Positions 22,032-33,263 of a DNA stretch of 64,000 nt are shown here, in pieces (position 1 is the first letter of the stretch; each line of letters begins with the position of its first letter). The translations under genes and the position numbers were made by a program. Source of the stretch: Cryptomeria japonica (Eukaryota; Streptophyta; Pinopsida; Cupressales; Cupressaceae); assembly GCF_030272615.1 (NCBI RefSeq), contig NC_081410.1:504732942-504796941 (forward strand), given 5' to 3'. The notes under the pieces were generated by a model. It had not been told where the DNA came from, searched no databases, and saw only the letters and a list, made by a program, of their open reading frames with translations.

Positions 22032-25000
22032 ATGGCAGAATCCGTCAAGATTGCAGCTACTTCCCAGCAAGCACAGATCAAGAACGAGATGAAGGGATTC
22101 CTTTCAGAGTCCAAGATTATTTCCAAGTGGAAGGAAATCAGTGACACCAACTTGGGAACTTTCCAACTAGGAGTTTTCAAGCACAGGATTTTTGGAAAGA
22201 TTAGACGTGCTCCATCACCTACTACTATTAAATTTGTCAAGAGCGGAATTGTCTCAACTGCAGGCTTCCCTCCAACCATTCAATGTTTAGAATTGATTTT
22301 GACATCAGATGGCAAGCTTTTGGCTAACTTGACCGCCAAAGCTATTGGAGAAACTTTTGGAATTTCGGCTTATCATTCCATGACTAACAGACTCAAGGAT
22401 AGGGCAGCAGCAGTATATGAGGCTGGTGTTGAAAGATGTGATGAGATTATTAACAAGACTTGGATGCAAAAGTCAAGACCCCATATTTCTAAGATGCCTA
22501 AACAGATCACTAATTTTGACTTCAAGCAAGAATATGCGGACCTTGTAATGATGTTAAATAGGATAATGGGATGTCTGCATGTCTTCACATTTGAGACTTG
22601 GATGTTCTTCTTCATTGGCAAAGTTATGAATGCCAATTGGGCGAGATTGATAAGCCATTATGTGCATGAACAGCTGAAGAATCTGAAGGAGAAGCATACC
22701 CAGTCCTTTTACATGAGCTCGTAAGTGATTTATTCGCTGGCAAGGATGGGCAGCTTCGATGGCTTACCAAGAAAAGGACCTATGGGATGTGGACCAAGGT
22801 AGTTTAAAGTCCACGAATGCTCTCCCCAATTGCACCTGTATAGCACTAATTCTTTCAAGCTGGTGAATGATACGTTCACAATGTATTTAACCAAACTATT
22901 GCAGGGTGAACTTCACACAAGAGTATCGCCTGAGGCCAAGGCACTGATACAGAAATTTGGAGCCTTGTACATTCAATTTTCAAATTTTACTTATATTCGG
23001 GTCCAAGGATTTTCCTTTCAGCCATACAAATTACCAAGGTATCCCTCGGATAAAATGGTATTGTTGGAACTCACCAGACAATTGACAACTTATGACATGA
23101 TTCAGAAGAAGAAAAGGAAGTTGTCCATTAAATTCCCTATTGTCGTAGGCGACCAAACTATGTGGAATTGTGTCTGTCATTGGCAGCGGCTGAAAAGTCT
23201 ATGGAAGAATTGGCATTTTATCACTTGGCATTCCATACGACCAGATCCTACTTTGATCCATATAACAAAATCAGGATGGTCGCCAGAATAAAGTTCACAC
23301 ACAAATTTCACTTGGAAAATTTTTGGGCAAATGCCAAGGATGATCTTGAGATCGGGAAAAGAATGTTTTCCAAATTGCCCCTTGACATGATCCGAATTGG
23401 TAAAATTATTCAAGTGCCAGATCGGGTGAAGGAAGATCAAGATGTGATACAGCCAGGATTTGAAAAGTTGAAGGATACACCTATCCAGGCTCCAAATTGG
23501 TTAAAACCTAAAATTGATGATTTAGATATTTTGGCTTGGCCAGTTCTAAAATTTACCTGACATTGGGTGGACCGGCACATCAGGACACTGAAAGATGGAA
23601 ATGTTCGCCTTAGTTACTAGTTGATGGGGAATATGGATTCCCATAGTGACACCACAGAAGGATCATCTCAAGCCCTAGCTAAAGAAGGAGAAATCCAGCA
23701 AGAAGGAGCTGGACATAGTAAAGAAATGAATGTTCCTAAGAAGTCCAAAACAAAGAAGAGGAAAGATGCCCAACCTCAAGTCTAGCCAAAAGTTCAACTG
23801 GAAGAGCCTCAACAGAAGAGGCCAAGGGTAGAAGAGGCACAATCGCCGGCTAGTTCCTCCAGTGTGCAGGAAGTGGAGATGTTTGCACAGGAGATTCCAC
23901 GAAATCAGCCTCTGGATAATTTTCTTGGTGATATCCCAGCACAAGACTTGCTTAACGTTGACACTTCTCACGAGCCTGTTCAGTCGAGAATTCAAAGGCA
24001 AGAGCTTCCTCACAGGCCAGAGCAATGAGACCAGGATGCTTTCATTAATACAATTCTCGAAGACATGGAGGAAGTTTCACAAGAGCAAGTACATATGGAA
24101 GTTGGGGATCAGACGGCAACTGCTCCTGATTGGCTTAGGGAAAGAAATGAGAAGAGTGTCGGTAGAGGAAATGGATCCCTCGCAAGAACTAGAAAGACTT
24201 TTGAGTAGGATGGATAAACCGGTAGAGAAGAAGGCAGCCAGGAAATTTTCAAAGATTACAAGGGATGAGTCTAGATTCAGAAAGTTGCACTTGGCTGGGT
24301 CTACAATAGACAAAGGCAAAAATGAGATCACGGCCGATGAATATGTGACCAGAGAAGTCAATTTGGGGCGTGCATCCACGACACAGGTAGTGGAAGATTT
24401 TGAAAAATCTTCCTTGGCCATGAAAGAGAAAATGAAGAAGATGAAAGAGAAGTGCAAGAGGCTGAAGAGTGAAAACCGAGCATTGTGTGAATATGTGCGG
24501 AGTTTCAAACATCCACTCAAAGAGGAAGACACTCAAAGAGGAAGACCCATTCTTTGTTCTTCCTTCCTCTCTTCCTAAAGAATCCATTAATGACGTTGAA
24601 GAAGTTAGGAAAAGAGCTCAATGCTCTAAGGAGTGGGCGGAAGGTGTTTTCACTTCAGCTGGAGGATTCAGGGAGAACTTGGCTCGCCTTCACTCCAAAA
24701 TTCATGCAATCCTGAACAGGTTGGAAGTTGTGGATAGTTGATGGGAGGATGTGCACATTTATCAAGATTTAACTATTTCGCAACTCAAAGCATTAATGAA
24801 AGTTCCTAGGCAGACACTGATAGATGGAAAAGTGGTCCAGGAGAATGAAATCTATGATTTCCCACGGTGGCTTTATGTCATCTGCACTAGAAGGGAATCT
24901 TTTGAAAAATTCAGCATGGAGTCTATGACTTTGAAGGACTCAATCAAGAAGGTACGAGAGGAAATCCTCAACAGGGTTGAGGCATTATTCGCAAGAAGGC

Positions 25001-25320
25001 TAGTTGAGGGAGAATTGATAGTAGACTTCCTAAGGGACAGATTGCATGAGTATTTTTTAGTGGAATCATTTTCCAAGGCACATCTAGAAAATGTTTCCTT
25101 ATTTTCCAGCATAATGCGAAAGACTTGGGAAATGGCCACAGAATGGGAGAAGTTTTTCTCCAAGTGCAAAGAAGAAATTGCCTTGATGGAATTCAGGATG
25201 GAAAGCATGCCAAGTGTCTCCGTAGGATAATTGGAGGTTGTCGTCACCAGGTTCATTGCATATGCTATTAATGAGCAAGATAATGGACGTCCATTTCTGG
25301 ACGAGAATCTTTTGACATAA
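22032..25320 (+). pseudogene. Gag-like ORF of element A, decayed
   Basis: The first frame, from the ATG at 22032 to TAA at 22722-22724, gives 230 residues: a SKWKEISDTNLG segment near residue 35, then FPPTIQCLEL, LTAKAIGETFGISAYHSM, LNRIMGCL and NANWARLI. After the stop the homology to element C continues at once (SLARMGS, VNDTFTMYL at 22857-22883) and runs through several frames: 22830-23291, 23162-23560, 23862-24578, 24469-24741 and 24751-25230. The later part has Pro/Gln-rich linkers, then a Lys/Glu coiled coil near 24380-24500, then a helical C-terminal domain ending near 25320. No protease, RT or integrase motifs appear. The LTAxAIxxxFGI pattern recalls plant transposon-associated domains, but I cannot confirm that. 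Total length would be about 1050 codons, long for a gag. Confidence 0.6.
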
Positions 25321-25555
25321 TGGTGCATGCATGGCTGGAATATTTATGAGATGATAGAGCTTTCATGACATTATGGGCGATTTTGCATGGTGGAATATTT
25401 ATTGCAAGCTAGGCGAATTTGATGGAGAATGGTGCATTTAATGCACAATGGACACCATTTTGGGGGGCAGAAAAGAATTTATTGTAAGTGGGCATGATGG
25501 GCATTTATTGTTTATTCCTAGCTTGTTGCATCTTTTATGTGGAATCTTTTGGGTC
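25321..25555. other. Untranslated stretch after the element A ORF
   Basis: Contains repeated gcatttattg / atttattg and tggtgcat motifs; no ORF. Confidence 0.5.
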
Positions 25556-25605
25556 AAACCCTAATTAGGGTTTGCATGTAATCAAGGCTTGAGGCCTATA
25601 TAAAG
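25556..25605 (+). promoter_or_regulatory. Telo-box palindrome and second TATA of element A
   Basis: A perfect 18-bp palindrome AAACCCTAATTAGGGTTT (25556-25573) contains two inverted AAACCCTAA telo-boxes. It lies 22 bp upstream of the TATA box ctatataaag (25596-25605). The leader after it reads tcgtaaagggagg, as in C. The same pair occurs in B and C. Conservation in three diverged copies suggests a real promoter, about 800 bp before the element end. Confidence 0.7.
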
Positions 25606-26400
25606 GGGTGATCCCCTCATTCGTAAAGGGAGGAGAGATAGTCTAAGATTGTTGTGATGAGCTATTGCAGAAGTAAACTATAATACATTGTTCTTTTGAT
25701 GGTGTATACTAGTCATGTTTTGTAGCTTGCATGGTCTTGCTTTCCTCACTTAGAGTAGATTTATTTTCAGCATTTAGATGAACGGTATTGATGATATTGT
25801 TTGTAGTGAAATCTTTGCTCATACCTTTTGTTAATAGCTGATTGTTATTAACAGTGCAAGGTTAGTCTGAGCCTTTTTTATGTGAAAGTTTAACTTCACT
25901 CATCAGATGAGCACTGTTTGTTGATGGTGTTCATTGGTGTTGTGAAAATCTCTTGCACATCGTTTGAAGATTGCACCGCCTTTGCATAGTTCTACGAAGT
26001 TGACGAAGCAAAGTGTGGTTGGTTTCACTCAAGCAATCATTGTCTCCTTTGTTCTTAGATTTAGCATAGCTTCCCTAAACCCTCTCCCATTTTACTTTCC
26101 ACATTTTCAAATCAAAAATACAAAAAAAAACGTTTTTCATTGACAAATCATTCGTGATCAAATTCCTTGAAAGTCGTAAAATTGTTATCTCTTCTTTAAG
26201 TGTGCGTAAGTCCCCTTGGATTACCGAGATATCACATCAAGCCAACTGAGTCACATCCATTGCATAATCGGAACCTTGGAGTTAATTGTTTGAACTTATC
26301 ACGATCTTAGCATACAATTAGACTTTGATCAAGAAAAAGTAAAGTGACTGTTGGCAAACTTTATTCTGTGTTGCGCATGGTCACAAAATGCACGTCAACA

Positions 26401-28304
26401 AAGCCCATGGTAGGGATTTGAGAGTAATGCCCCCAACAGGGGCTGCTAGGGGCAGTGCCCCTGAAGCAAAAATTGCCCATTACTTAATAAAGGAGTAAAT
26501 TTTTATTTTGGTATGTAAACTGACCTTTGCAAACCACCAAAAACACTTGATAAATAAGTGGCTGTAGAATGTAAAAAGCTATCAGATTGCAATTTGCTCT
26601 TCATTGGATAATAAAAAGAAAGTGGGCAGCTGTTTCTCTGTGGATGTAGCCAGCATTGGGTGAGCCACATTAAATTTGTTTTATTGTGAATTATTATTTT
26701 ATGTCTTTTTTATTCTGCATTATAATTAATATTGTTTATTGCTCCAATCTGAGTAAACCCTAACAGTATTTTCTAGTTTTGTGGCTTTTGTTTTAAGCAT
26801 TAAGTATTATAATTGTATATATATAACCCTCTAGATCATTGTAAGAATTTAGAAGCAATCCTATTGAGTCTAGTTGAAGCTAAGTGAGAAAAATCAATTA
26901 GTTCTTCTTTCTTTAGGGCATAGAGAGTTAAATGCAGTAGAATGGTGTATTTTTGAGACAGTTAAAAAGCGGTGCAAATGGTAAGACTGTCACTTTCCAA
27001 ATTGGTGTCCTTGAAGACCTCAATAAGGCCAAACACTTGTGATTGTAGCAGAGATAATGCCTCGAGGTCTAATTGCCTAACTCTTTTGAGTTTCTTCCCA
27101 CATTGCATTCTCTAAGGCAATCCCATGTGTTTGTACTCTGCTTCTCGTGATGTTTCACAATCACTTCTTGTTTTGTTCTTTCATTTGTTTCCAACTATCT
27201 CTAATCAGTTTAAACACTTGAAAACCTTATTTCTAGCAAAAGAATTTACCATCTTCTAAGCAAATGTTGAGAAAATTGCATGCTTACAAAGTAAGATTCA
27301 TGTTTGAGAGGTAGCAATAGAATAGCCTTACTAATTATGGTTCATAAAGCCATGCAGTTGATTCCCAAAGACTCATAATCAGTTACTCAGTGAATAATCA
27401 CTCGAGAACCCCAAAAATCAGTAAATGAGTACATAAGATAAAGTTCTGAAATTTCAACAGGTCAACAATTTACATGGTATATACAAACTCAAACTGTGTT
27501 CTATCCTCTTTTGTTTAAGACGTTTCAGGTATAGTTTCTTGACCCCCCTACAGGGATTTGTGGATGAACTTGCAACAAAAGAATTTAACAATCATTTGCA
27601 ATGATAAAGTAATACATGTCTTATCCTTTATCTAGAAAACTCATGCACACTGATCTTCTGTCTCTACCAGCAAATTCTAAAAAATGAAAGCAGCATAACA
27701 ATAGGTAGACATTAATAAGGAACCAAAACTTTCAAAAACATAGTCATGTCAATAACTGCTCATAAAAGCCTTTTCGACAAGCCAAGAAGTGGCAAGTGTA
27801 AGTGTAATCAATATATCATAGATTCCATGTTCTTTCTAAAAAATTATTTTAGAATTTCAACCACTTTAACAAATTATAATTTTGCACAATAGGTACCAAA
27901 CTATTTGCCACTCTGATATAATAAATACCCAAAGCAGCCACCAAATATCAATATCCTGTATGCCATACTTGGTATAAACTTAGCTTTGTGCTTCCCAAGA
28001 TTTATTGCCTTAGTTTTACCATGCAAAAACCCTCATACATCCTTGACAAAGGAGCATAGGCCAATGGGCAATAAGCTGCAAGAATTTTGGAGCTATTAAA
28101 CCCCTGAACTCCCTTTTATTAAGCTTAAAACAGGTTGTGCTTCACATGGTAACACAAGTAGGCCTGTAAATGGAAGCATTATCCAGGATTGTCCCTTTGG
28201 AATCCTAGATTGTTTCTTGAAGAAAATTGGGGTTACCTTCAATTATATTTCCAAAACACTCAAATATTAACCAACCTTCTTAAGGTGAATGTAGAGTCCA
28301 TTAA
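26401..28304. other. Non-coding flank of element A
   Basis: No supported gene. The first 70 bp hold ggggctgctaggggcagtgcccc-type GC palindromes (26428-26470), interrupted from the sequence before 19968 by element A. Confidence 0.6.
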
Positions 28305-28456
28305 TTAATGCTATCAGATTTCCACAATCCATATCATAATTCTTTTAGAGCTTCTGGATTCGATTGTGTGCCAAAAAAAAAATTATCGTCAACGTTTCGA
28401 ATCACACTCCGTGATTCATCATCGGGATGAGAAAGAGTTCAACGGAGATGAAAAAT
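28305..28456 (-). mobile_element. 152-bp insertion with 13-bp TSD and hammerhead-like motif
   Basis: The 13-mer tagagtccattaa occurs at 28292-28304 and 28457-28469 and brackets this segment. On the minus strand positions 28430-28386 read CCGATGA, then a 7-bp stem GAATCAC/GTGATTC closed by GGAGT, then GAAAC. That is the hammerhead order CUGAUGA, stem II, GAAA with one core change (U to C). An A/T run lies next to it (28373-28383). Short retroposed pieces with hammerhead motifs are known from Penelope-like elements and retrozymes; which family this is cannot be decided here. Confidence 0.45.
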
Positions 28457-28469
28457 TAGAGTCCATTAA

Positions 28470-29610
28470 ATCAAGGGAAAATCAATCTCTTCATAACATA
28501 AATATGGCATTCCTTTTATCAGTTCCAACAGTTTAAAAGGCAGTCTTTATGCATAAGGGGCAGATAGCTAACAAGCTCAATGACAAAATGGCAAAATTGC
28601 TCTCTCATGGGAGATTATAGAGTTGGCTAGAGAGTATGGAAAAATATCCAGAATATTGGATAAGCAACTAGAATCTTATCCTTAATGATATTGCTTGTGA
28701 CTCTAGTATGAATGTTAAGGATAAGTATGTTACCAAGAGAATGGTACAAGTATGAAAAATGTTGATTTGTTAGGGACATTATATACAGTTTATCTTGGAA
28801 ACATCCATACATTAAAAACAAAAATGACCATTATATCAAATATGGTCTGTGATTAAAATTAAAATAAAACAAACATTTTTTAGAAATTGCAAAATTCAAA
28901 ACATCTTTAGGTTTATAGATTATAGTTTATTTAGGATAAATTAGTTCTTTTTTTTTAACTTTCAACAGACCGTTGATGTAGGTTCATCCCAAAAACAACC
29001 AAAAATGTTAAATTCTTTGCAAATATGCTGCCAAAAAGGCTTTTTTGGGGAGAACCAAAACCAAGATCAGTACCAAAGCCTTTTCAGTTCTGGAGAATCA
29101 AGTAACATAGCCCATATTTCCTTTACAATGGCTCTGAGAATCTATAAAATTTCACTAGCATTAAGATGAATCTAAACATGGAGGTGTGTTAATACGTGAG
29201 GCAACAAGCAAAGCAACATGCCTTGGCAACCATTACTCTACCCACTCCCAAGTTCCTTCTTTGGAGTGATTGTGAACATGCCATACCACTATGTTCAACA
29301 GGAACAATCTAGATCAACAGAAGGAAGATATTGCCTTAATGGCACGAAGAAGATGCAAAATTATGCCTTAAATCCACCCCTCCTCTAGCCATGTACAGAT
29401 CAAATGCTATCATAAGTCATGTAATACAAAGCTGAGGCAACTTTAAAGGGTTCTCAACTATCTCCTCCAACTCACTCTTGCTTGGCTCTTAACTCTAGTT
29501 AATGTTAGACCACTCTCTGCTTAACGGTGCCTCTCAGTCTAATGATTCTACGACAGCTAAATGCATGATGATTGTTGAGATGGGCGACTCTTATCATTAA
29601 TATTAGATAG
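28470..29610. other. Non-coding flank of element B
   Basis: No supported gene or repeat; ends at the GATAG target of element B. Confidence 0.6.
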
Positions 29611-30030
29611 TGTTGTGACCATTTCACACATCGCCCCATTAAAATGGGGACCCCCTCTTTTTGCTCGTTTTGCTCGCCTTTCTCTTCGTTTTTTAGGGTT
29701 TTGGTTTAGTGTGTCAGTTGTCTGGATTAGGGTCAAGCCTTAGGGTTCCCGTTTTGACGTTTTCAGGCCAGAGTCCAGTCCGCCTTGTGAGCTTTTGAGC
29801 TTCCTCCCGTAGGATGCAATTTTGAATAAAGTGAATTCGCCAGAGGCCAAGCAAGTTGGTCTAGTTTCAGTCGAAATTTTAATGCAAAGTCCAAATTTGT
29901 CCGATTGAGTGATTTTGACCAAATTTTGAAAATTTTGATAATTGATTCTGGGCATTGGGAAGGTCTTGTTGTTGCCTTGTGAAGTGACTAAACCCTTGAA
30001 ATCATGATATTTTGGCCTGTGGAAGCAAAA

Positions 30031-31788
30031 TCGCTCCTGTCCCTCAGTGAAGGACCAGAGCTTGTTTCTCAAAATTTTACTGTCTCTGCAGGATCAAGAC
30101 AAATTTCGGATTGGAAGTGATAAAGGGAGGCATGTTCTTTCCGTTGAATATAATTTGAAGAATTTCACAAGCATGGAAATGTGCCAGGAGCAAAAATCGC
30201 TCCTGTCCCTCAGTGAGGGACCGGAGCTTAAAATCCAGCATTGCCTTGTCCTTGCAAGATTTCAACAATTTCGCGATTTGAGGAGAACCAAGGAAGTGCA
30301 TTTTATCAGTTGAATATAATTTGAAAGCACTAACATGAGGAAAACTTGGCCTAGAAACTAATTCGCTCCTGTCCCTCAGTCAGGGACCAGGGCGAAATTT
30401 GATGATAGCTCTCGTCCCTCTCCCAAGGACCAGAGCGATTTTCCTCATAGGGCAAAATTCGAGTGAAGATCAAGTAAGTTTTGAGTTTGAAGCAAGTAAA
30501 GGAGGTATAACGAACCTGTTGAAGCCAAATTGAAGATTGAAAGACGCCTGATGAACTCCATATTGGCCTAGGCGCTCCTGTCCCTCAGTTAGGGACCAGA
30601 GCGATTTCTTCCTTGGATCAATTTCTTGCCAAGTTAAAACGAACTCCAGGCCAAAGATGAATGAAAGGGGGCACAACGAGTCCATTGAAGATAATTTTGG
30701 AAGTTGGCAAAGTGTGATTGAGCTTGAAAATGAAAATTCGCTCCTGTCCCTCAGCCAGGGACCAGGGCGAAATGTTAGTTATCTTGCCTTCCACCCAAAT
30801 TCAAGTCACTCCAAGTCAAGGTGTAAGGTGGCGATGACGTTTTGAGGTGTCTCGACGAAGAATGAAGTTGCAAGGACCGCCAAAGATGAAGGAATTGCAC
30901 TATATGCTCAAGTTCGCTCCTGTCCCTCAGTCAGGGACCAGAGCGAAATATTCAAATGTGTCCAAATTTAAGTCGCCACTCACATTTTAAGTGTTCGAAA
31001 GGGAGTAAAGAGCATCATTTTGAACCTTGAAGACAATTGCAAGTTAATATGATGAAAGATTTATACTATATACCCAAATTCGCTCCTGTCCCTCAGTCAG
31101 GGACCAGAGCGAAATCTCTATAAAGGTTTAAGTTTTGAATGATAATCACATTTCAGGTGTTCAAGAGGGATCAAAGGACACCGTTTTACATTGTGAAGGC
31201 GATTGCAAGTTGATAGGAACAAGGATGAGCCCAGGATACCAAGAATCGCTCCTGTCCCTCTCCCAAGGACCAGGGCGATATTCATTATACTAGCCAGTTC
31301 TTTCAAAAATCACGCTAAGTCAAGGACGTACAAGGTTGCACAAAGTCTAAGGTGTCTTGAGAAGATGATATGCGAGGGAGTTAAACGTTAAAAGGTGATC
31401 AACTAGAGCAAGGAGACAAGATCGCTCCTGTCCCTCAGCCAAGGACCAGGGCGATATTAACTACATCACTCATTTTCTTCCAAAGATCACATCAAAACAA
31501 AGATGCATAAGGTTAAAAACGTCATTTGGAAGGCGACAAACAAGAAGTGAACGTCAAAGATCACAAATTTGAGCTAAAAATGGAAGTTCGCTCCTGTCCC
31601 TCAGTCAGGGACCAGGGCGATAATGGTCACAAAGGGCATTCGTCTACGAAATCAAGTCAATCAAGCTCAAGATCCTTGTCGAAGATGTCAATTTCAACGT
31701 GAAGATGGAGATTTTGAACGTAAAAGGCAAAAGAATCAAGACTAAGATGATAATTCGCTCCTCTCCCTCTCCCAGGGACCAGAGCGAT
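30031..31788 (+). repeat. Twelve-copy array of a ~33-bp hairpin core, mostly ~166 bp apart
   Basis: The core has a left arm TCGCTCCTGTCCCT, a short CAGTC-like loop and a right arm AGGGACCAGAGCGA; the arms pair at 12 of 14 positions. Core starts are 30031, 30197, 30363, 30408, 30572, 30738, 30914, 31080, 31246, 31422, 31588 and 31755. Spacings are 166, 166, 45, 164, 166, 176, 166, 166, 176, 166 and 167 bp. Between cores the sequence is much more diverged, with faint shared strings such as gattgcaagttga and caagtcaagg. Conserved cores in eroded spacers suggest selection or conversion on the hairpin. It is not CRISPR: the cores vary, the spacers are related, and the host is a plant. Confidence 0.93.
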
Positions 31789-32132
31789 GTGGTTTGTACC
31801 CTTACCTCTCCCAAATTTTGGCGCTAACACAATTCTTAAATTTTATTAAATGCTAAAAAATCGATAAAATTTGAATATTTAATTAATAGCATTTAAAATT
31901 TGCGCATGAGCATTTATTAATTAATTTTGCCTCTTGGAAAATCGAATTAATTAAAAACGAAGGCATTTAATTAATTAATTATTATTTTAAATAAAAAATT
32001 AAATTGGGGTGAGCGCTTGAATTTTAAATCTTATATTTTTACAAAGTCGGCCCTTGGTTTTTATTTAAAAATTGTTTTAAATTGCCTTATTTTAAAAAAA
32101 GTCGGCCTAGAGGTAATGGAGGGGGTAAGCGC
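31789..32132. other. AT-rich linker of element B
   Basis: Repeated ttaattaatt and atttaaa strings; no ORF or hairpin array. Confidence 0.5.
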
Positions 32133-32684
32133 CTATAAAGGAAGGTGAAAATTTCATTTTCAAATCATCATTTAAACCTTCATTCATATGCGATTTTGGA
32201 GAGTAAAGGAGAAGTGCGAATTGTGTTCAAGTGGAGCGAATTTCATCAATTACAAGGTGCGAATTTCCATTCAAAGGAAGGCGCGAGCTTCATCAAAGGG
32301 GAGTGCGAGTTTGATTGGAGTTGAGCGAACCTGCTAAGATCACGTCAAAGACCCCAAAGGTGGCGAATTGCTAAGGTGGACGTTAGTTTGAAAAGGATCA
32401 CGTTGGAATCTTCCAAACATCGATTTTTGCCTAGGCGAATCTCTTTATTTTGCATTTTAGAGTTGGCTCTCAAGAGAGGTATGGCGATGTGATTCCTTGT
32501 TTTAATTTTGATCGTCATGGCCTTAAATTTTGAAATTTTGAAATTTTGAATTTCAATAGCTCGATCATATTTAGGAAATGATAACTCAAAGACTTATCAT
32601 GAAGTTTCCTAAATTTAATCTCTAATCTATAGTTATACATTGCAAAATCTGTTACTTATTATGAAATGTTGTGTAGGTATCAAG
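32133..32684 (+). promoter_or_regulatory. First promoter and leader of element B
   Basis: TATA-like ctataaag (32133-32140) is followed by a leader with repeated gtgcgaatt / agtgcgag motifs. A possible donor is gag-gtatgg near 32479 and an acceptor is gttgtgtag near 32677, bracketing an AT-rich stretch that would be an intron. Confidence 0.45.
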
Positions 32685-32789
32685 ATGGCGACTCCCAAGC
32701 TCGAAAGATCTACAAGTCGAAAGACTCTTCTCAAGGAAAATCAAGCCAGATCAAGGACGGTCTCATCAAGGACGATCAAGAAAAGATAA
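32685..32789 (+). CDS. 34-codon stub ORF in element B
   Basis: ATG at 32685 follows the acceptor-like gttgtgtag at the place where A has its ORF start, and begins M-A-T-P-K-L (A begins M-A-E-S-V-K). The peptide is Arg/Lys/Ser-rich and stops at TAA 32787-32789. It is most likely the remnant N terminus of the deleted ORF, not a functional protein. Confidence 0.35.
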   Translation: MATPKLERSTSRKTLLKENQARSRTVSSRTIKKR

Positions 32790-33173
32790 GGGCAACCTCC
32801 TCCAGTCTAGCGTTGACAAGGCAACCTCTTCCAATCCAGCCTTCCAAGGCGAGGTACATCAATCATCCTGCGAATCAAGGACAGAAGGAGTTAGAACAAG
32901 AGCTAATTAAAGATAGCTTCTCAACGACATCAAATTGAATATCTACCAAGCTACAAGTGTCAGACGAGGTGGCATCCTAGTCATCACTCCTCCAGTCGGA
33001 TTGGTCCACCTCAACAATGTCCAGGATCAATGTATCTAATCCATAGAAGGTGGCACGAACTCCGATGTACCTACCCTAGCTATCCATTGGTGGAAATTTC
33101 TAGAGAGGACATGTGTCCAAGCAATACAATTTTATCATTGGTCAAGCATTAAATGTTATGTAATGGTTGTAAC

Positions 33174-33263
33174 AAACCCTAATTAGGGTTTAGGTGTCAT
33201 AATCTTGGCCATTGATCTTATTTTGATCTGGACCGTTCATTGTAATTGAGGATGCTATTTATA
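33174..33263 (+). promoter_or_regulatory. Telo-box palindrome and second TATA of element B
   Basis: The perfect palindrome AAACCCTAATTAGGGTTT (33174-33191) precedes a TATA-like ctatttata (33255-33263) by 63 bp, and the leader ttttgtaacgag follows. The order matches A and C. Confidence 0.65.

Larger units (their letters stand above)
19968..26400 (+). mobile_element. Element A: 6.4-kb TGTTG...CAACA unit with decayed ORF
   Basis: The unit starts TGTTGTGACC and ends GTCAACA. It is flanked by GAGCC (19963-19967) and AAGCC (26401-26405), a 5-bp TSD with one mismatch. Its first 50 bp (TCACACATC, a CCCATT/AAATGGG hairpin, GGGACCCCCT) match the start of element B. There are no terminal direct repeats and no PBS or PPT at the ends, so the whole unit has the form of one very long LTR or a solo LTR. 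Inside, in order: short hairpins (20230-20420), a hairpin array (20640-21140), TATA and leader (21797-22031), the gag-like ORF (22032-25320), and the palindrome-TATA-leader module (25556-26400). Confidence 0.8.

Noticed and set aside
30031-31788. CRISPR-like array of short repeats with regular spacing
   Set aside because: The cores vary, the between-core sequence is related rather than unique, the spacing is about 166 bp, no cas genes exist, and the surrounding DNA is a plant retroelement.
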